NCBI RefSeq assembly: GCF_005281475.1 | Contig: NZ_CP040106.1 | Location: 2,322,501 to 2,386,500, forward strand | Length of the DNA: 64,000 nt | Source of the DNA: Echinicola rosea | GTDB lineage: Bacteria > Bacteroidota > Bacteroidia > Cytophagales > Cyclobacteriaceae | Direction: 5' to 3' | Shown here: piece after piece, positions 33,914-44,100 of the stretch | Position numbering within the stretch: the stretch's first letter is position 1 | Layout: each line of letters opens with the position of its first letter | Program-made: the position numbers and the translations under genes | Notes under the pieces: generated by a model | What the model saw: the letters and a program-made list of their open reading frames with translations, nothing else | The model's database searches: none | What the model was told of the DNA's origin: nothing

Positions 33914-35812
33914 ATGGCAGTAGCTAACATATCAACACACGGTACTACGGCACATGATCATCACGATGATCATCATGAGCATAGTGATAATTTTATCACG
34001 AAGTATATCTTTAGTACCGACCATAAAATGATCGGTAAGCAGTTTTTGGTTACCGGTATTGTATGGGCGCTTATCGGTGGTTTTCTATCCATTCTTTTTA
34101 GGCTGCAGTTGGGTTTTCCAGATATGGACATGACTTTCCTGAAGCCTATCTTGGGAGGATGGATCGATGAATCCGGCTCATTGGATACCAATTTCTACCT
34201 AGCTTTGGTAACAATGCACGGTACGATCATGGTATTCTTCGTACTGACAGCTGGGCTTAGCGGTACTTTCTCCAATTACCTCATCCCGCTCCAAATCGGT
34301 GCTAGGGACATGGCCTCCGGATTTATGAATATGTTGTCATACTGGTTGTTTTTTATCGCTGGTGTGATCATGTTTATTTCATTGTTCATTGAGACAGGCC
34401 CTGCAGGTGGTGGCTGGGTGATTTACCCTCCTCTTTCAGCATTGGAGCAAGCCATTCCAGGATCTGGTCTGGGGATGACGCTTTGGTTGGTCTCTATGGT
34501 GTTTTTTATCGCTTCTCAGCTAATGGGAGGGATTAACTACATCACCACTGTCATAAACCTCCGTACGAGAGGGATGTCTTTCAGCAGGCTACCGTTGACC
34601 ATTTGGTCATTCTTCTTGACTGCTGTGATTGGGTTGCTTTCATTCCCGGTATTGTTTTCTGCAGCGTTGCTATTGGTGTTTGATAGAAGTTTTGGTACAT
34701 CCTTTTACTTGTCTGATATTTATATTGGTGGTGAGGCATTGCCTAACACGGGAGGTAGTGCCGTGCTATTCCAGCACTTGTTCTGGTTCTTGGGACACCC
34801 TGAAGTGTACATCGTATTACTTCCAGCATTGGGGATCACCTCAGAAGTGATCGCTACCAATTCCAGAAAACCAATTTTCGGTTATAAGGCCATGATTCTT
34901 TCCATGCTTGGGATTACTGTATTGTCCTTCGTCGTTTGGGCACACCACATGTTCGTATCTGGTATGAACCCTTTCTTGGGATCCATATTCATGTTCTTGA
35001 CATTGATCATTGCGGTACCTTCAGCAGTAAAAGTATTTAACTATTTGACCACGCTATGGAGAGGTAACTTGGTGTTTACACCAGCGATGCTATTCTCTAT
35101 CGGTTTGGTATCGTTCTTTATTTCCGGTGGTTTGACAGGGATATTCCTTGGGAACTCTGCCGTGGATATCCAGCTGCATGATACCTATTTTGTGGTAGCA
35201 CACTTCCACTTGGTGATGGGATCTGCTTCCTTTTTTGGATTGATGGCTGGAATTTATCATTGGTTCCCTAAGATGTTTGGGAAAATGATGGATGCCAAGT
35301 TGGGCTATATCCACTTTTGGTTGACTTTTGTAGGGGTGTACATGGTATTCTTCCCAATGCATTATATTGGAATTGCGGGCTTCCCTAGAAGATATTACAG
35401 CTGGACCAACTTTAACTTTGCAGACATGTACACTGACCTTAATATGTTTGTGTCTGTAGCTGCCATCGTTACTTTCGGGGCACAGTTTATCTTCTTGTTC
35501 AACTTCTTCAATAGTATGTTTAGAGGAAGAAAAGCTCCGTTAAACCCTTGGAGATCAAATACACTGGAATGGACTACTCCACTTCATCCTGGGCACGGTA
35601 ACTGGCCAGGAGAAATCCCGGCTGTATATAGATGGCCATACGACTACTCCAAGCCTGGAGCCAAAGAGGATTTTATACCACAAACGGTACCATTGTCTTC
35701 CACTCCAGAATCCAATCTTCCACATGAAGCTGAGCAAGTGAAGCTTGAACGTGAGATCATGGCAGAAGAGGGAGGAGATGTTTTGGTAGCAGATGAATCA
35801 AAAGAGTCATAA
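33914..35812 (+). CDS. ctaD: Cytochrome c oxidase subunit I
   Basis: 632 residues with twelve core helices. The haem a and haem a3/Cu(B) ligands are visible: TMHGTIMVFF, WFLGHPEVYIVLLPALG (His-Tyr pair, and the Glu of A1-type oxidases), VWAHHMFVSG and VVAHFHLVMG. The enzyme reduces oxygen to water and pumps protons. The N-terminus is unusually His-rich (AHDHHDDHHEHSDN). The C-terminal 60 residues are hydrophilic and charged. The last 20 bases overlap the haem A synthase gene. Confidence 0.97.
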   Translation: MAVANISTHGTTAHDHHDDHHEHSDNFITKYIFSTDHKMIGKQFLVTGIVWALIGGFLSILFRLQLGFPDMDMTFLKPILGGWIDESGSLDTNFYLALVTMHGTIMVFFVLTAGLSGTFSNYLIPLQIGARDMASGFMNMLSYWLFFIAGVIMFISLFIETGPAGGGWVIYPPLSALEQAIPGSGLGMTLWLVSMVFFIASQLMGGINYITTVINLRTRGMSFSRLPLTIWSFFLTAVIGLLSFPVLFSAALLLVFDRSFGTSFYLSDIYIGGEALPNTGGSAVLFQHLFWFLGHPEVYIVLLPALGITSEVIATNSRKPIFGYKAMILSMLGITVLSFVVWAHHMFVSGMNPFLGSIFMFLTLIIAVPSAVKVFNYLTTLWRGNLVFTPAMLFSIGLVSFFISGGLTGIFLGNSAVDIQLHDTYFVVAHFHLVMGSASFFGLMAGIYHWFPKMFGKMMDAKLGYIHFWLTFVGVYMVFFPMHYIGIAGFPRRYYSWTNFNFADMYTDLNMFVSVAAIVTFGAQFIFLFNFFNSMFRGRKAPLNPWRSNTLEWTTPLHPGHGNWPGEIPAVYRWPYDYSKPGAKEDFIPQTVPLSSTPESNLPHEAEQVKLEREIMAEEGGDVLVADESKES

Positions 35813-36875
35813 AAATATCCGCAGCTTTCGCAGGATCAGTTTGGTCACTGCGATCGCTGTATATTTTCTGATACTGGTCGGTGGAATAGTCCGCAGTTCA
35901 GGATCTGGAATGGGCTGTCCTGATTGGCCAAAATGCTTTGGAAGCTGGGTGCCACCTACAGCGGTCAGTCAGCTTCCAGATAACTATCAGGAAATCTATC
36001 TCAACAAACGGTTAGAGAAGAACGACAGGTTTGTTAAAATGCTTCATAGCCTTGGATTTCACAAGAAAGCTGAGGAAATCAAGCAAAACAAAGCCATACT
36101 TGTAGAAGGGGAGTTTAATGCCATCAAGACCTGGATTGAATATATAAATAGGCTGACAGGAGCCGTGATTGGTTTATTGGTCATCGCCACCTTTGTGTAT
36201 GCTTATAAGCTGCGTAAGGAAGATAGGACATTGGCCTTCTTGTCGTTTGCCAATTTATTGCTGGTGATATTTCAAGGATGGATCGGGTCGATTGTCGTAT
36301 CTACCAATCTTCTTCATTGGATGATTACCGTGCACATGCTGTTGGCATTGTTGATTGTGTGTTTGCTGTTGTACGTGCATTACAGGGCGTATAAGTTAAA
36401 CCATACATTCCATCAAAAGACAGAGAAGCCAGGATCCTTATACCGATTATTGTTGATTGGTTTTGTGCTAATGATCGTGCAAGTGGTCTGGGGTACTCAG
36501 GTAAGGGAGGAGATCGATATGATTGCTTTGCAGTTTGGCAACCTTTTCCGTTCTGAATGGATATCGCACCTTGGTGTGGATTTTATGATCCACAGATCGT
36601 TTTCGTTGGTGTTGTTGATCGTTCATCTTTGGTTTGTTTATAAGGCATACGTTTTCTCTTTAAGGAGATCGAGTATATTTAAATGGTCACAAGTGCTGCT
36701 GTTATTGATCTTTATCGAGATCATTACTGGGGCGAGCATGGCATACTTTGGTATTCCGGCTTTTTTGCAACCTCTCCACCTTTTGGTGGGATCATTGATT
36801 ATCGGGGTGCAATTTGTGATCCTATTACAGTTAAGTGATCAAAAAAGAATAGTGTTAAATACAACTAATTCATGA
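35793..36875 (+). CDS. ctaA: Haem A synthase (COX15/CtaA)
   Basis: 360 residues, eight predicted helices in two four-helix halves. Characteristic blocks are VGGIVRSSGSGMGCPDWPKCFGSW, INRLTGAVIGLLV, HWMITVHMLLALL, VQVVWGTQVREEID and EIITGASMAYFGIPAFLQPLHLL. It oxidises haem O to haem A for the adjacent oxidase. The CPDWPKC cysteine pair and the conserved Glu/His residues are present. The gene overlaps ctaD by 20 bp and ctaB by 4 bp, so translation is coupled. Confidence 0.95.
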   Translation: MNQKSHKNIRSFRRISLVTAIAVYFLILVGGIVRSSGSGMGCPDWPKCFGSWVPPTAVSQLPDNYQEIYLNKRLEKNDRFVKMLHSLGFHKKAEEIKQNKAILVEGEFNAIKTWIEYINRLTGAVIGLLVIATFVYAYKLRKEDRTLAFLSFANLLLVIFQGWIGSIVVSTNLLHWMITVHMLLALLIVCLLLYVHYRAYKLNHTFHQKTEKPGSLYRLLLIGFVLMIVQVVWGTQVREEIDMIALQFGNLFRSEWISHLGVDFMIHRSFSLVLLIVHLWFVYKAYVFSLRRSSIFKWSQVLLLLIFIEIITGASMAYFGIPAFLQPLHLLVGSLIIGVQFVILLQLSDQKRIVLNTTNS

Positions 36876-37777
36876 GGACAGTCAATTTATCAGAAGCGTC
36901 CTTTATTGACAGCATAAGTATTCGTGCAAAAGCCTACTATGAACTGATAAAGTTCAGGCTTTCAGCATTGGTTACGTTTTCCGCTGTATTCGGGTTTGTG
37001 TTGGGAGACAGTGGAGCGTTGTTTTCATGGGGTACTTGTTTTGCCCTGATGATAGGTGGATTTCTAATTAGTGGTGCTTCAGGTGCTGCTAATGAGATAT
37101 TGGAGAGGGATTATGATAAACTGATGAAGCGTACGCAAAACAGGCCGCTACCATTGAATATCATATCCGTGAATGAAGCATATTGGTTTACCGTATTGGT
37201 AGCATTGTTGGGTGTGGGGATTTTATGGTTCTTCACCAACCCGCTGACAACAGGCCTTGGTGTACTTAGCATGTTGCTGTATGTTTTTGTATATACGCCT
37301 TTGAAACGAGTGGGGCCAATAGCTGTTTTTGTCGGAGCTATTCCTGGTGCAATGCCTCCTCTTTTAGGATGGACGGCTGCTACTGGAGGGATATCTTATG
37401 AGGCATTGATCATCTTTGGTATCCAATTTATCTGGCAATTCCCTCACTTTTGGGCGATTGCTTGGGTAAGTGATGAGGATTATAAGAAGGCAGGGTTTAA
37501 ATTACTTCCTTCTGGAGGTCGGAAGGACTTGAACACGGCGATACAAATTATGATTTATACCTTGTTTTTATTACCACTTGGGCTTTTGCCTAGTTATTTT
37601 GGTTTGACAGGGCTTAATTCAGGCATCGTAGCGACCGTATGTGGGGCTTTGTTCTTGGCACAGACCTTTTCCTTGATGCGGGATTGCTCCAGAAAATCAG
37701 CCTTGAAGATTATGTTTGGATCGTTTTTATATTTGCCGATCGTGCAGATTGCATATTTATTAGATAAAGTGGCGTAA
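36872..37777 (+). CDS. ctaB: Protohaem IX farnesyltransferase (haem O synthase)
   Basis: 301 residues, about nine helices, UbiA prenyltransferase superfamily. The first Asp-rich motif is AANEILERDYDKLMKRTQNRPLP, and the second is WVSDEDYKKAGFKLLP. IPGAMPPLLGWTAATG is a strongly conserved haem O synthase block. It adds the farnesyl tail to haem B, supplying ctaA's substrate. It overlaps its neighbours by 4 bp and 1 bp. Confidence 0.95.
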   Translation: MRTVNLSEASFIDSISIRAKAYYELIKFRLSALVTFSAVFGFVLGDSGALFSWGTCFALMIGGFLISGASGAANEILERDYDKLMKRTQNRPLPLNIISVNEAYWFTVLVALLGVGILWFFTNPLTTGLGVLSMLLYVFVYTPLKRVGPIAVFVGAIPGAMPPLLGWTAATGGISYEALIIFGIQFIWQFPHFWAIAWVSDEDYKKAGFKLLPSGGRKDLNTAIQIMIYTLFLLPLGLLPSYFGLTGLNSGIVATVCGALFLAQTFSLMRDCSRKSALKIMFGSFLYLPIVQIAYLLDKVA

Positions 37778-38358
37778 TGGAAGAAAGATTAGCATATATA
37801 GAGGGGGCAGAACAGCCTATTGCGATGCACCCAAAGAAATTTGCATTGTGGTTATTTATCGTCAGTGTTGTGATGATATTCGCTGCAATGACCAGTGCAT
37901 TCATCGTAAGGCAAGGTGAAGGGAATTGGTTGGATTATGATCTTCCTTCGATATTATGGGTTACTTCTGGAATTATACTGCTTAGTAGTGCGAGCATGCA
38001 TTGGGCATATTTGTCCGCAAAGAACGATCGTATCAGTCACCTTAAAATAGCCTTGACCATTACTACGGCTTTGGGGCTTGTATTCCTTGTAGGGCAGTGG
38101 TTTAGCTGGGTCGCATTGGTAGAAAGAGACGTGTACTTTGTGGGGAATCCCGCAGGATCATTTATGTATGTTTTGACAGGATTACATGCAGCGCACTTGA
38201 TCAGTGGTGTGATATTTCTAATTATTGTATTAATTTCGTCCTTTAGGTATAAGATCCATTCCAAGCGAATGAATTCCATGGAAATGTGTGCTACATATTG
38301 GCACTTTCTGGGAGGCTTATGGATTTACCTGTTTATGTTTTTGTTATTGAATCATTGA
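37777..38358 (+). CDS. ctaE: Cytochrome c oxidase subunit III (first of two)
   Basis: 193 residues with five helices, the short bacterial form of subunit III. Motifs include FALWLFIVSVVMIFAAMTSAFIV, SASMHWAYLSAK, FVGNPAGSFMYVLTGLHAAHLISGV and CATYWHFLGGLWIYLF. It supports the stability of subunit I and its oxygen entry path. It starts on the last base of the ctaB stop codon. Confidence 0.92.
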   Translation: MEERLAYIEGAEQPIAMHPKKFALWLFIVSVVMIFAAMTSAFIVRQGEGNWLDYDLPSILWVTSGIILLSSASMHWAYLSAKNDRISHLKIALTITTALGLVFLVGQWFSWVALVERDVYFVGNPAGSFMYVLTGLHAAHLISGVIFLIIVLISSFRYKIHSKRMNSMEMCATYWHFLGGLWIYLFMFLLLNH

Positions 38359-38384
38359 AAATATTAAGTTAAAACCTAGAATAT

Positions 38385-39155
38385 ATGTCATCGACTGCAA
38401 TTGAAATCAACTCCAAGAGAGGAATCTGGGGTGGTGGAAATGAGCCCTTAAAGGCTAGTTACGGAAAGCTTATGATGTGGTTTTTCCTCCTTTCCGACAT
38501 CTTTACTTTTGCCGCTTTCTTGATTACCTATGGCTCCATAAGGGTAAGTTATCCGGCATTTGAGGGACACGTGTCCGAATTTGTGAAATCGAATGAGCAT
38601 TGGCCTATCCCTGAAATGATTTTCAATGCATTTCCCTTTTTTCATGGGGTTCATTTACCGTTGGTATTTGTAGGGTTAATGACCTTCATTCTTATCATGA
38701 GTTCTGTTACCATGGTGCTAGCAGTGGAGGCAGGACACAGAAATGACAAGAACGATGTGGTGAAGTGGATGTTATGGACCATGCTGGGCGGAATCACTTT
38801 CCTTAGCTGTCAGGCATGGGAGTGGAGCCACTTTATCCATGGCAGTGATCAGGGAACGATGATGACCTATGTGAACAACTTCGGAGAAACGATCAAAGAG
38901 GTGGTTTATGGAGCCAATCTTCATGTAAATGAATATGGTCCAGCGCCTTTTGCCCAGTTGTTCTTCTTTATCACAGGATTCCATGGTTTTCACGTGACCA
39001 TTGGCGTGGTATTACTCTTCTTGGCCTTCTATCAAGCCGCAGTTGGCGTTTATGAAAGAAGAGGACATTATGAAATGGTAGAGAAAATTGGGCTTTACTG
39101 GCACTTTGTAGATTTGGTTTGGGTATTTGTATTTACCTTCTATTACCTGGTCTAG
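38385..39155 (+). CDS. Cytochrome c oxidase subunit III (second copy, longer form)
   Basis: 256 residues, about six or seven helices. The C-terminal half is clearly subunit III (FFFITGFHGFHVTIGVVLLFLAF, IGLYWHFVDLVWVFVF). The middle keeps LSCQAWEWSHFI. It has a longer N-terminal and loop region than the previous gene. Two subunit III genes in tandem are often seen in Bacteroidota cta clusters. Whether both enter one complex is not visible from sequence. It is 26 bp after the first copy. Confidence 0.92.
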   Translation: MSSTAIEINSKRGIWGGGNEPLKASYGKLMMWFFLLSDIFTFAAFLITYGSIRVSYPAFEGHVSEFVKSNEHWPIPEMIFNAFPFFHGVHLPLVFVGLMTFILIMSSVTMVLAVEAGHRNDKNDVVKWMLWTMLGGITFLSCQAWEWSHFIHGSDQGTMMTYVNNFGETIKEVVYGANLHVNEYGPAPFAQLFFFITGFHGFHVTIGVVLLFLAFYQAAVGVYERRGHYEMVEKIGLYWHFVDLVWVFVFTFYYLV

Positions 39156-39179
39156 ATTCACTTAAAAACATTATTAGCT

Positions 39180-39509
39180 ATGTCATCACACGGAAATAAC
39201 AGCACTTTAGAAGTATTACCTAGGAATAAGGAAAAGATCAAAAAGATCTGGAAAACAGCGGGTATTCTACTGGCTATTACAGCGGTTGAATTTCTTCTGG
39301 CCTTTACCATGGAGCGGGGTATGTTGCTTTTTGCCATCTTTATTGGCCTTACACTTGTAAAAGCAGCTTATATCATGATGGAATTCATGCACTTGAAGGA
39401 TGAATCCAAAACATTATTTTGGTCCATTATGCTTCCCCTGATTTTCTTGGTTTGGCTATTGATAGCCCTTTTTAAGGAAGGCGCAGAGATCTTTATGTAC
39501 AGATGGTAA
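39180..39509 (+). CDS. ctaF: Cytochrome c oxidase subunit IV (prokaryotic type)
   Basis: 109 residues with three helices (TAGILLAITAVEFLLAF, LLFAIFIGLTLVKAAYIMM, FWSIMLPLIFLVWLLIALF). The MEFMHLKDESK loop after helix two is the family signature. It is a small accessory subunit of the oxidase. It is the last gene before a strong hairpin and so marks the end of the main operon. Confidence 0.9.
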   Translation: MSSHGNNSTLEVLPRNKEKIKKIWKTAGILLAITAVEFLLAFTMERGMLLFAIFIGLTLVKAAYIMMEFMHLKDESKTLFWSIMLPLIFLVWLLIALFKEGAEIFMYRW

Positions 39510-39526
39510 TGCCATCTTTATAAAAA

Positions 39527-39570
39527 AAAAAAAAGTAGGTTGGAGGGAATGCTTCCAACCTACTTTTTTG
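39527..39570 (+). terminator. Strong terminator after subunit IV
   Basis: AAAGTAGGTTGGA and TCCAACCTACTTT form a 13-base stem with a short GGGAATGCT-type loop, between an A-run and a T-run. The SCO gene starts only about 15 bases beyond, so it needs read-through or a promoter overlapping this hairpin. Confidence 0.88.
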
Positions 39571-39584
39571 TTTGTATTGGTGTT

Positions 39585-40253
39585 ATGAAAATGATTAGAG
39601 TATTACAGGGCTTGGTGCTGGTTTGCATCCTGATGGTTCCCGTGTTGATTATCCTTTTTCTTCGTAATTTTGGAGAAAATAACTATGAGATTCCGGTTTT
39701 ATATGAAAATGGGGTAGAAGATCCATTTGGCGACTGCAATGATATCAATACCGGACAACATTACATTCCTGACTTTACCTTTATCAATCAGGATAGTGTG
39801 CCGATTGGAAGGGCTGACATGAAGGGGAAAGTAACGATCGTGGATTTCTTTTTTACCAGCTGTCCAAGTATCTGTCCGGTGATGTCACTAGAAATGGAGC
39901 GGGTCCAGGATGCCTTTAGAAATGAGGAGACCGTGCAGCTGTATTCCATCAGCATCGATCCCGCTTATGATACACCTGCGCGGCTTAGTGAATATGCCCA
40001 CCTACACAAGGCCAATCCTGATAAATGGCATTTTCTTAATGGCCCAAAAGACGAAGTGTATCAATTGGCAAGGTGTGGCTTTATCCTCCCTACGATAGAT
40101 GGAAAAGGTGTTCCAGATGATTTTATCCATAGCGATAAACTGGCGTTGATTGATGGAGAAGGGCGGATCAGGGGCTATTATAGTGGTACCAATCGCGAAG
40201 ATGTGGACCTGTTGATTTTGGAGACAAAAATATTGTTACATGGAAAAGACTGA
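39585..40253 (+). CDS. SCO1/SenC-family copper chaperone
   Basis: 222 residues from ATG 39585 (KMIRVLQGLVLV). A start at 39540 would lie in the terminator stem. An N-terminal anchor helix precedes a thioredoxin-like domain with the copper-binding CPSICP motif (FFFTSCPSICPVMSLEM) and the partner histidine in DFIHSDKLALID. SCO proteins load copper into the Cu(A) centre of subunit II, encoded upstream. It overlaps the next gene by 14 bases. Confidence 0.92.
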   Translation: MKMIRVLQGLVLVCILMVPVLIILFLRNFGENNYEIPVLYENGVEDPFGDCNDINTGQHYIPDFTFINQDSVPIGRADMKGKVTIVDFFFTSCPSICPVMSLEMERVQDAFRNEETVQLYSISIDPAYDTPARLSEYAHLHKANPDKWHFLNGPKDEVYQLARCGFILPTIDGKGVPDDFIHSDKLALIDGEGRIRGYYSGTNREDVDLLILETKILLHGKD

Positions 40254-40794
40254 GCTTTCAGGACAACATAGCAGCAAAGGGATTTATAGGCTCATTACTG
40301 TCATTTCAATAGCAGTTCCCGTTGTAGTTGCCATCCTACTATTTATGCCTGCCAAATTGGATTTGGCCAGTGAGTGGGTGTATTTTCTGCCGCATTTAAA
40401 CGCGGTGATCAATTTTACGGCAAGCTTGGCATTGATTGCAGGGCTGTTTTTCATCAAACTTAAGATGATCACCTATCACCGTACTTGTATGACGATCGCC
40501 TTTGGTTTAGGCGCTATATTCCTGGTTTCCTATGTGATCTACCATGCATCGGCAGAAAGTACCAGTTATGGAGGTGAGGGAATGATTCGAACGCTTTATT
40601 TTGTCATACTGATCAGTCATATTATCTTAGCCGCGGTGGCGTTATTCCCCATCTTGCTGGCCTACTATTATGGCTATAGAGGGTTGGTGGAAAAGCACCG
40701 CAAGATTGTACGGTATGCATATCCCATTTGGTTGTATGTGACGATTTCAGGTGTGGTGGTATATTGGATGATCAGTCCTTATTATAATCACTAA
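40240..40794 (+). CDS. DUF420 membrane protein
   Basis: 184 residues with five helices. It has HLNAVINFTASLALIAGLFFIKLKMITYHRTCM and the motif VIYHASAESTSYGG, followed by YRGLVEKHRKIVRYAYPIWLYVTISGVVVYWM. These are DUF420 hallmarks. DUF420 genes habitually sit beside SCO and oxidase genes, and a role in oxidase assembly has been proposed. It starts inside the SCO gene (14-bp overlap), indicating coupled translation. Confidence 0.9.
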   Translation: MEKTELSGQHSSKGIYRLITVISIAVPVVVAILLFMPAKLDLASEWVYFLPHLNAVINFTASLALIAGLFFIKLKMITYHRTCMTIAFGLGAIFLVSYVIYHASAESTSYGGEGMIRTLYFVILISHIILAAVALFPILLAYYYGYRGLVEKHRKIVRYAYPIWLYVTISGVVVYWMISPYYNH

Positions 40795-40827
40795 AACCCA
40801 AATATAGATTAAGGCGTAATAGATTGT

Positions 40828-41079
40828 ATGAAGAAGTACTTGATAAATATCCTTCTGATTGGAGCGTTTGTGGTCCTGCCAAAAGCCATCGCAATAGCGC
40901 AATGTGCCATGTGTCGGGCCTCAGTAGAAAATAACGTGTCCAACGGCGATACTACGGTCGGTGCCAGCTTGAATTTGGGAATCCTTTATCTTTTTGTAGC
41001 ACCTTATTTGTTGGCTGCTGTCATTGGGTTCTTATGGTATAGAAATTCCAAAAGGAAGAAACTTGCAAAGGTTTTATAA
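40828..41079 (+). CDS. Small membrane protein with an exported CAMC motif
   Basis: 83 residues: a signal peptide (about 1-25), then CAMCRASVENNVSNGD, one helix (LGILYLFVAPYLLAAVIGFLWY) and a basic tail (RNSKRKKLAKVL). I do not recognise the family. The short CxxC on the exported side, just after the cleavage site, suggests metal or thiol chemistry. Its place after SCO and DUF420 hints at a role in oxidase copper handling, which is inference. It is followed at once by a terminator, so it closes the respiratory block. Confidence 0.75.
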   Translation: MKKYLINILLIGAFVVLPKAIAIAQCAMCRASVENNVSNGDTTVGASLNLGILYLFVAPYLLAAVIGFLWYRNSKRKKLAKVL

Positions 41080-41091
41080 ACGGTAAATAAG

Positions 41092-41126
41092 AAAGCAAAG
41101 TTTGAAATTAGACTTTGCTTTTTTAC
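41092..41126 (+). terminator. Terminator after the small CAMC protein gene
   Basis: AAAGCAAAGT (41092-41101) and ACTTTGCTTT (41112-41121) form a stem followed by a T-run. Confidence 0.85.
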
Positions 41127-41151
41127 TTTTAGTGCTACTGTCAGGTGAACT

Positions 41152-44100
41152 ATGCTTAAGAAGAGAAGGCTAATTATTGTTTTTGGAATCATGTTAATGG
41201 CGATTGTCCTGGCCATTAATTTTTTCTCAGGAAGTCCTGATGTCTCAAAAGTAGGGCTAGAGCAAATAGAGGCTACTACCCAAAATGTAGCCGAGGAATT
41301 TGATGAGGATTTTATTCAGCTTTTGATGAATTATAGGCCTGAAAAGCAAATTTCCTTCTCCACGCTAAATTTCGACTCCAAGCATCCGTTTTATCTTTAC
41401 AGCGAAAAAGGTCAACTGTTATACTGGTCCAGTATTTCGATGATACCCGAATTTCAGGATATAGATACCGGGGCATCGTTTAAGCCTTATCAGTTATTGG
41501 ATAATGCAAAAGGCACCTATTTCTCCAGGGTAAGGAGCATTAACCGGAACAACAAGCAATATTGGCTGGTCCAAGTATATTCATTATATGATAAGGTAGA
41601 GATAGATAATCAATATTTGCATGCCGGTTATAATAATGAAGTGTTTGGAAACGACCGGTTTATATTATCTTCAGAGCCTCGTGGTGAATATGATAAGGTG
41701 ACCGGAAAAAAAGGGGAATACTTCTTTTCGGTTTCTCTTAGAACAGGTTATGCTCCGGTGGGACATAAATCCAGCACTGCATTGTTGTTGTTTTTCTTTT
41801 CGTTGACGGGCTTGGTGTTTATCCTGGGTGGGGATTTTGTCGCACGTCTATGGAGCCATGGTAAGCGGAAGTTAGCGTTACTGTACACTATCTCCATTTT
41901 GGTCAGCGTCAGGGCAATAATGTTGGTGTTTCATTTTCCCCAGGATTATTTTGAAGTGCCGTTGTTTGATGCCACCTATTATGCATCGTCGATGTTGAAT
42001 CCCAGTTTGGGAGACTTGTTGTTGAATGTTGTTTTTGCTGCCATAGTACTGGCCATGCTGATCAGCATGTTGGGGAGAAGGGAAGTGATCGTGGCTTTTG
42101 CCAGAATCAGAAAACGCTATTACCAATGGGTGTTTTATCTGGTGGCCTATTTACTGTCGGGCTTTTTCTTGTTCCTGTTTTTCAAGCTGTTTACCAATAT
42201 CTCCAATAATTCCCAATGGAGTTTAAATATCCTTGATATTCCCACTTTTGACTATTTCAAGGCCTTGAGTATATTGATTTTGTTTTTGGGAGGGGCCGGT
42301 TATTTGATGTTTACCCTGATGTCCTTAAACCTCGTTTTTTATAAGGCCAGGGCCAAAAAGGCATATGCATTGAAGGTATTGATTGGTCTTTCTGTACCTG
42401 TTTTTGCCATTACGGCGTGGGTGGATTTTATCTATCTCATTGTGTACCTCGCACATTTGATCTTGTTGGTAGCGATTATTTCCTTTGAGTTGTACGATAA
42501 TGTACTCAAATTACAGCTCAATACTTTCCTTACTTTTTTCTTTGGGTGTCTTGTCGGGGCAGTGATCACAGGGGCGGCGTCGTACCAAGATTATGGCAAA
42601 CGAGAGATACACGAAAAAGAACGCTTGGCCAATCAGGTGTTGAGGGAAAAGGATGTCATGGCCGAATTTCTGCTGAGCGATGTGATGCAAAGGGTGAAGG
42701 AGGATCTGTTCATCAAAAATCGTATGACAAATCCATCGCTTTCCAAAGAGCCTGTGGAACAAAAAATCAGGAAAATTTACATCTCCAATTACTTTGACCA
42801 GTATGAGCTCAATATCATGATTTTCAATCCCAGTGGGGAGGATATCCTAAACCGAAATAATGAGCAGTCCCTTGACGATTTTAGGTATCGGTATATGAAC
42901 AGTGACTATGCCACGAGTGTGCGAAACCTTTACTTTGTCAAAACCGGAGAAGGCCTGGAAGGGAATAAATTTTATGGATTTATGCCTATGGTGAAGGGAG
43001 GGGATTTTATTGGGACCATTGTCATAGAATTGGTGCAGCAGCGAATAAAGTCCACTAGCGTATTCCCAAAACTACTTCTCGACAAGAAGTATATCGATGA
43101 TGTCTATGATAGTAACTTGGATTATGCCCTGTTCAGGGATAGTGTGCTGCAATATAGTGTAGGGGTATATAACTACCGGAATCCGGATGTCGTTGAGCTT
43201 TTGGAAAATAATGGCTTGTACAAAGGTGGTGTAAGTAGGGATGGGTATCATCATTATGGTGTGCGAAATGGCTCTAGTACCTTGATCGTGTCCAGCCCCA
43301 TCTATCCATACAATTACATCTTGGCGGATGTGTCGTTCTTCTTTATCAGTTATATCGCATGCACGCTCTTCTTTATCATTATTTATGCCTTGCTCAATGG
43401 GCTCAATAAGGTGCGGTTTAATTACGCCACCAGACTCCAGTTTTATCTGAATTTTGCCTTCTTTGTGCCTATGCTGGTGATAAGTGCTATATCTATTGGC
43501 CTATTGAGTAAATCCTATCTTGAAGACCTCCATCGACAGTATTTTGAGAAAGCAAATATCATTCGCAATAACCTTTTCCAATACCTGGAACAAGAGACCA
43601 AAGGCGTGATGGATAGGGATGAGTTTTTGGCAGAGGTGTATCGCTTGGCAAACACCACCGCTACGGACATCAATGTATTCTCCTCTGAGGGGAAGCTAAT
43701 GGCTACCAGTCAACCTAATATTATCGAAAAGAAGGTGCTTACCAGGCACCTGAATCCTGAAGCATATGCAGAAATTATAGAGGCACAAAACAACCAGGTG
43801 ATCTTGGACGAGCAGGTTGGCAGCTTAAAATATAAAACGGTATATATTAGCCTTAGGGAGATGAAGCGGCAAAGTACCCTAGGGATAATCTCCATTCCGT
43901 TTTTTGAATCGGAGGACGAGCTGAATGTGCTGATTGTGGATGTGTTTAGTACCATTATCAATATTTTTGTGGCGATTTTTATCGTGTTTTTGATCGTTTC
44001 ATATTTTGTGTCGAAACAGCTCACAGATCCTTTCAAATTGCTGACGCAAAAACTAAAAGTTACTAATCTGGAAGATAACGAGCCGATGTATTGGCCTACC

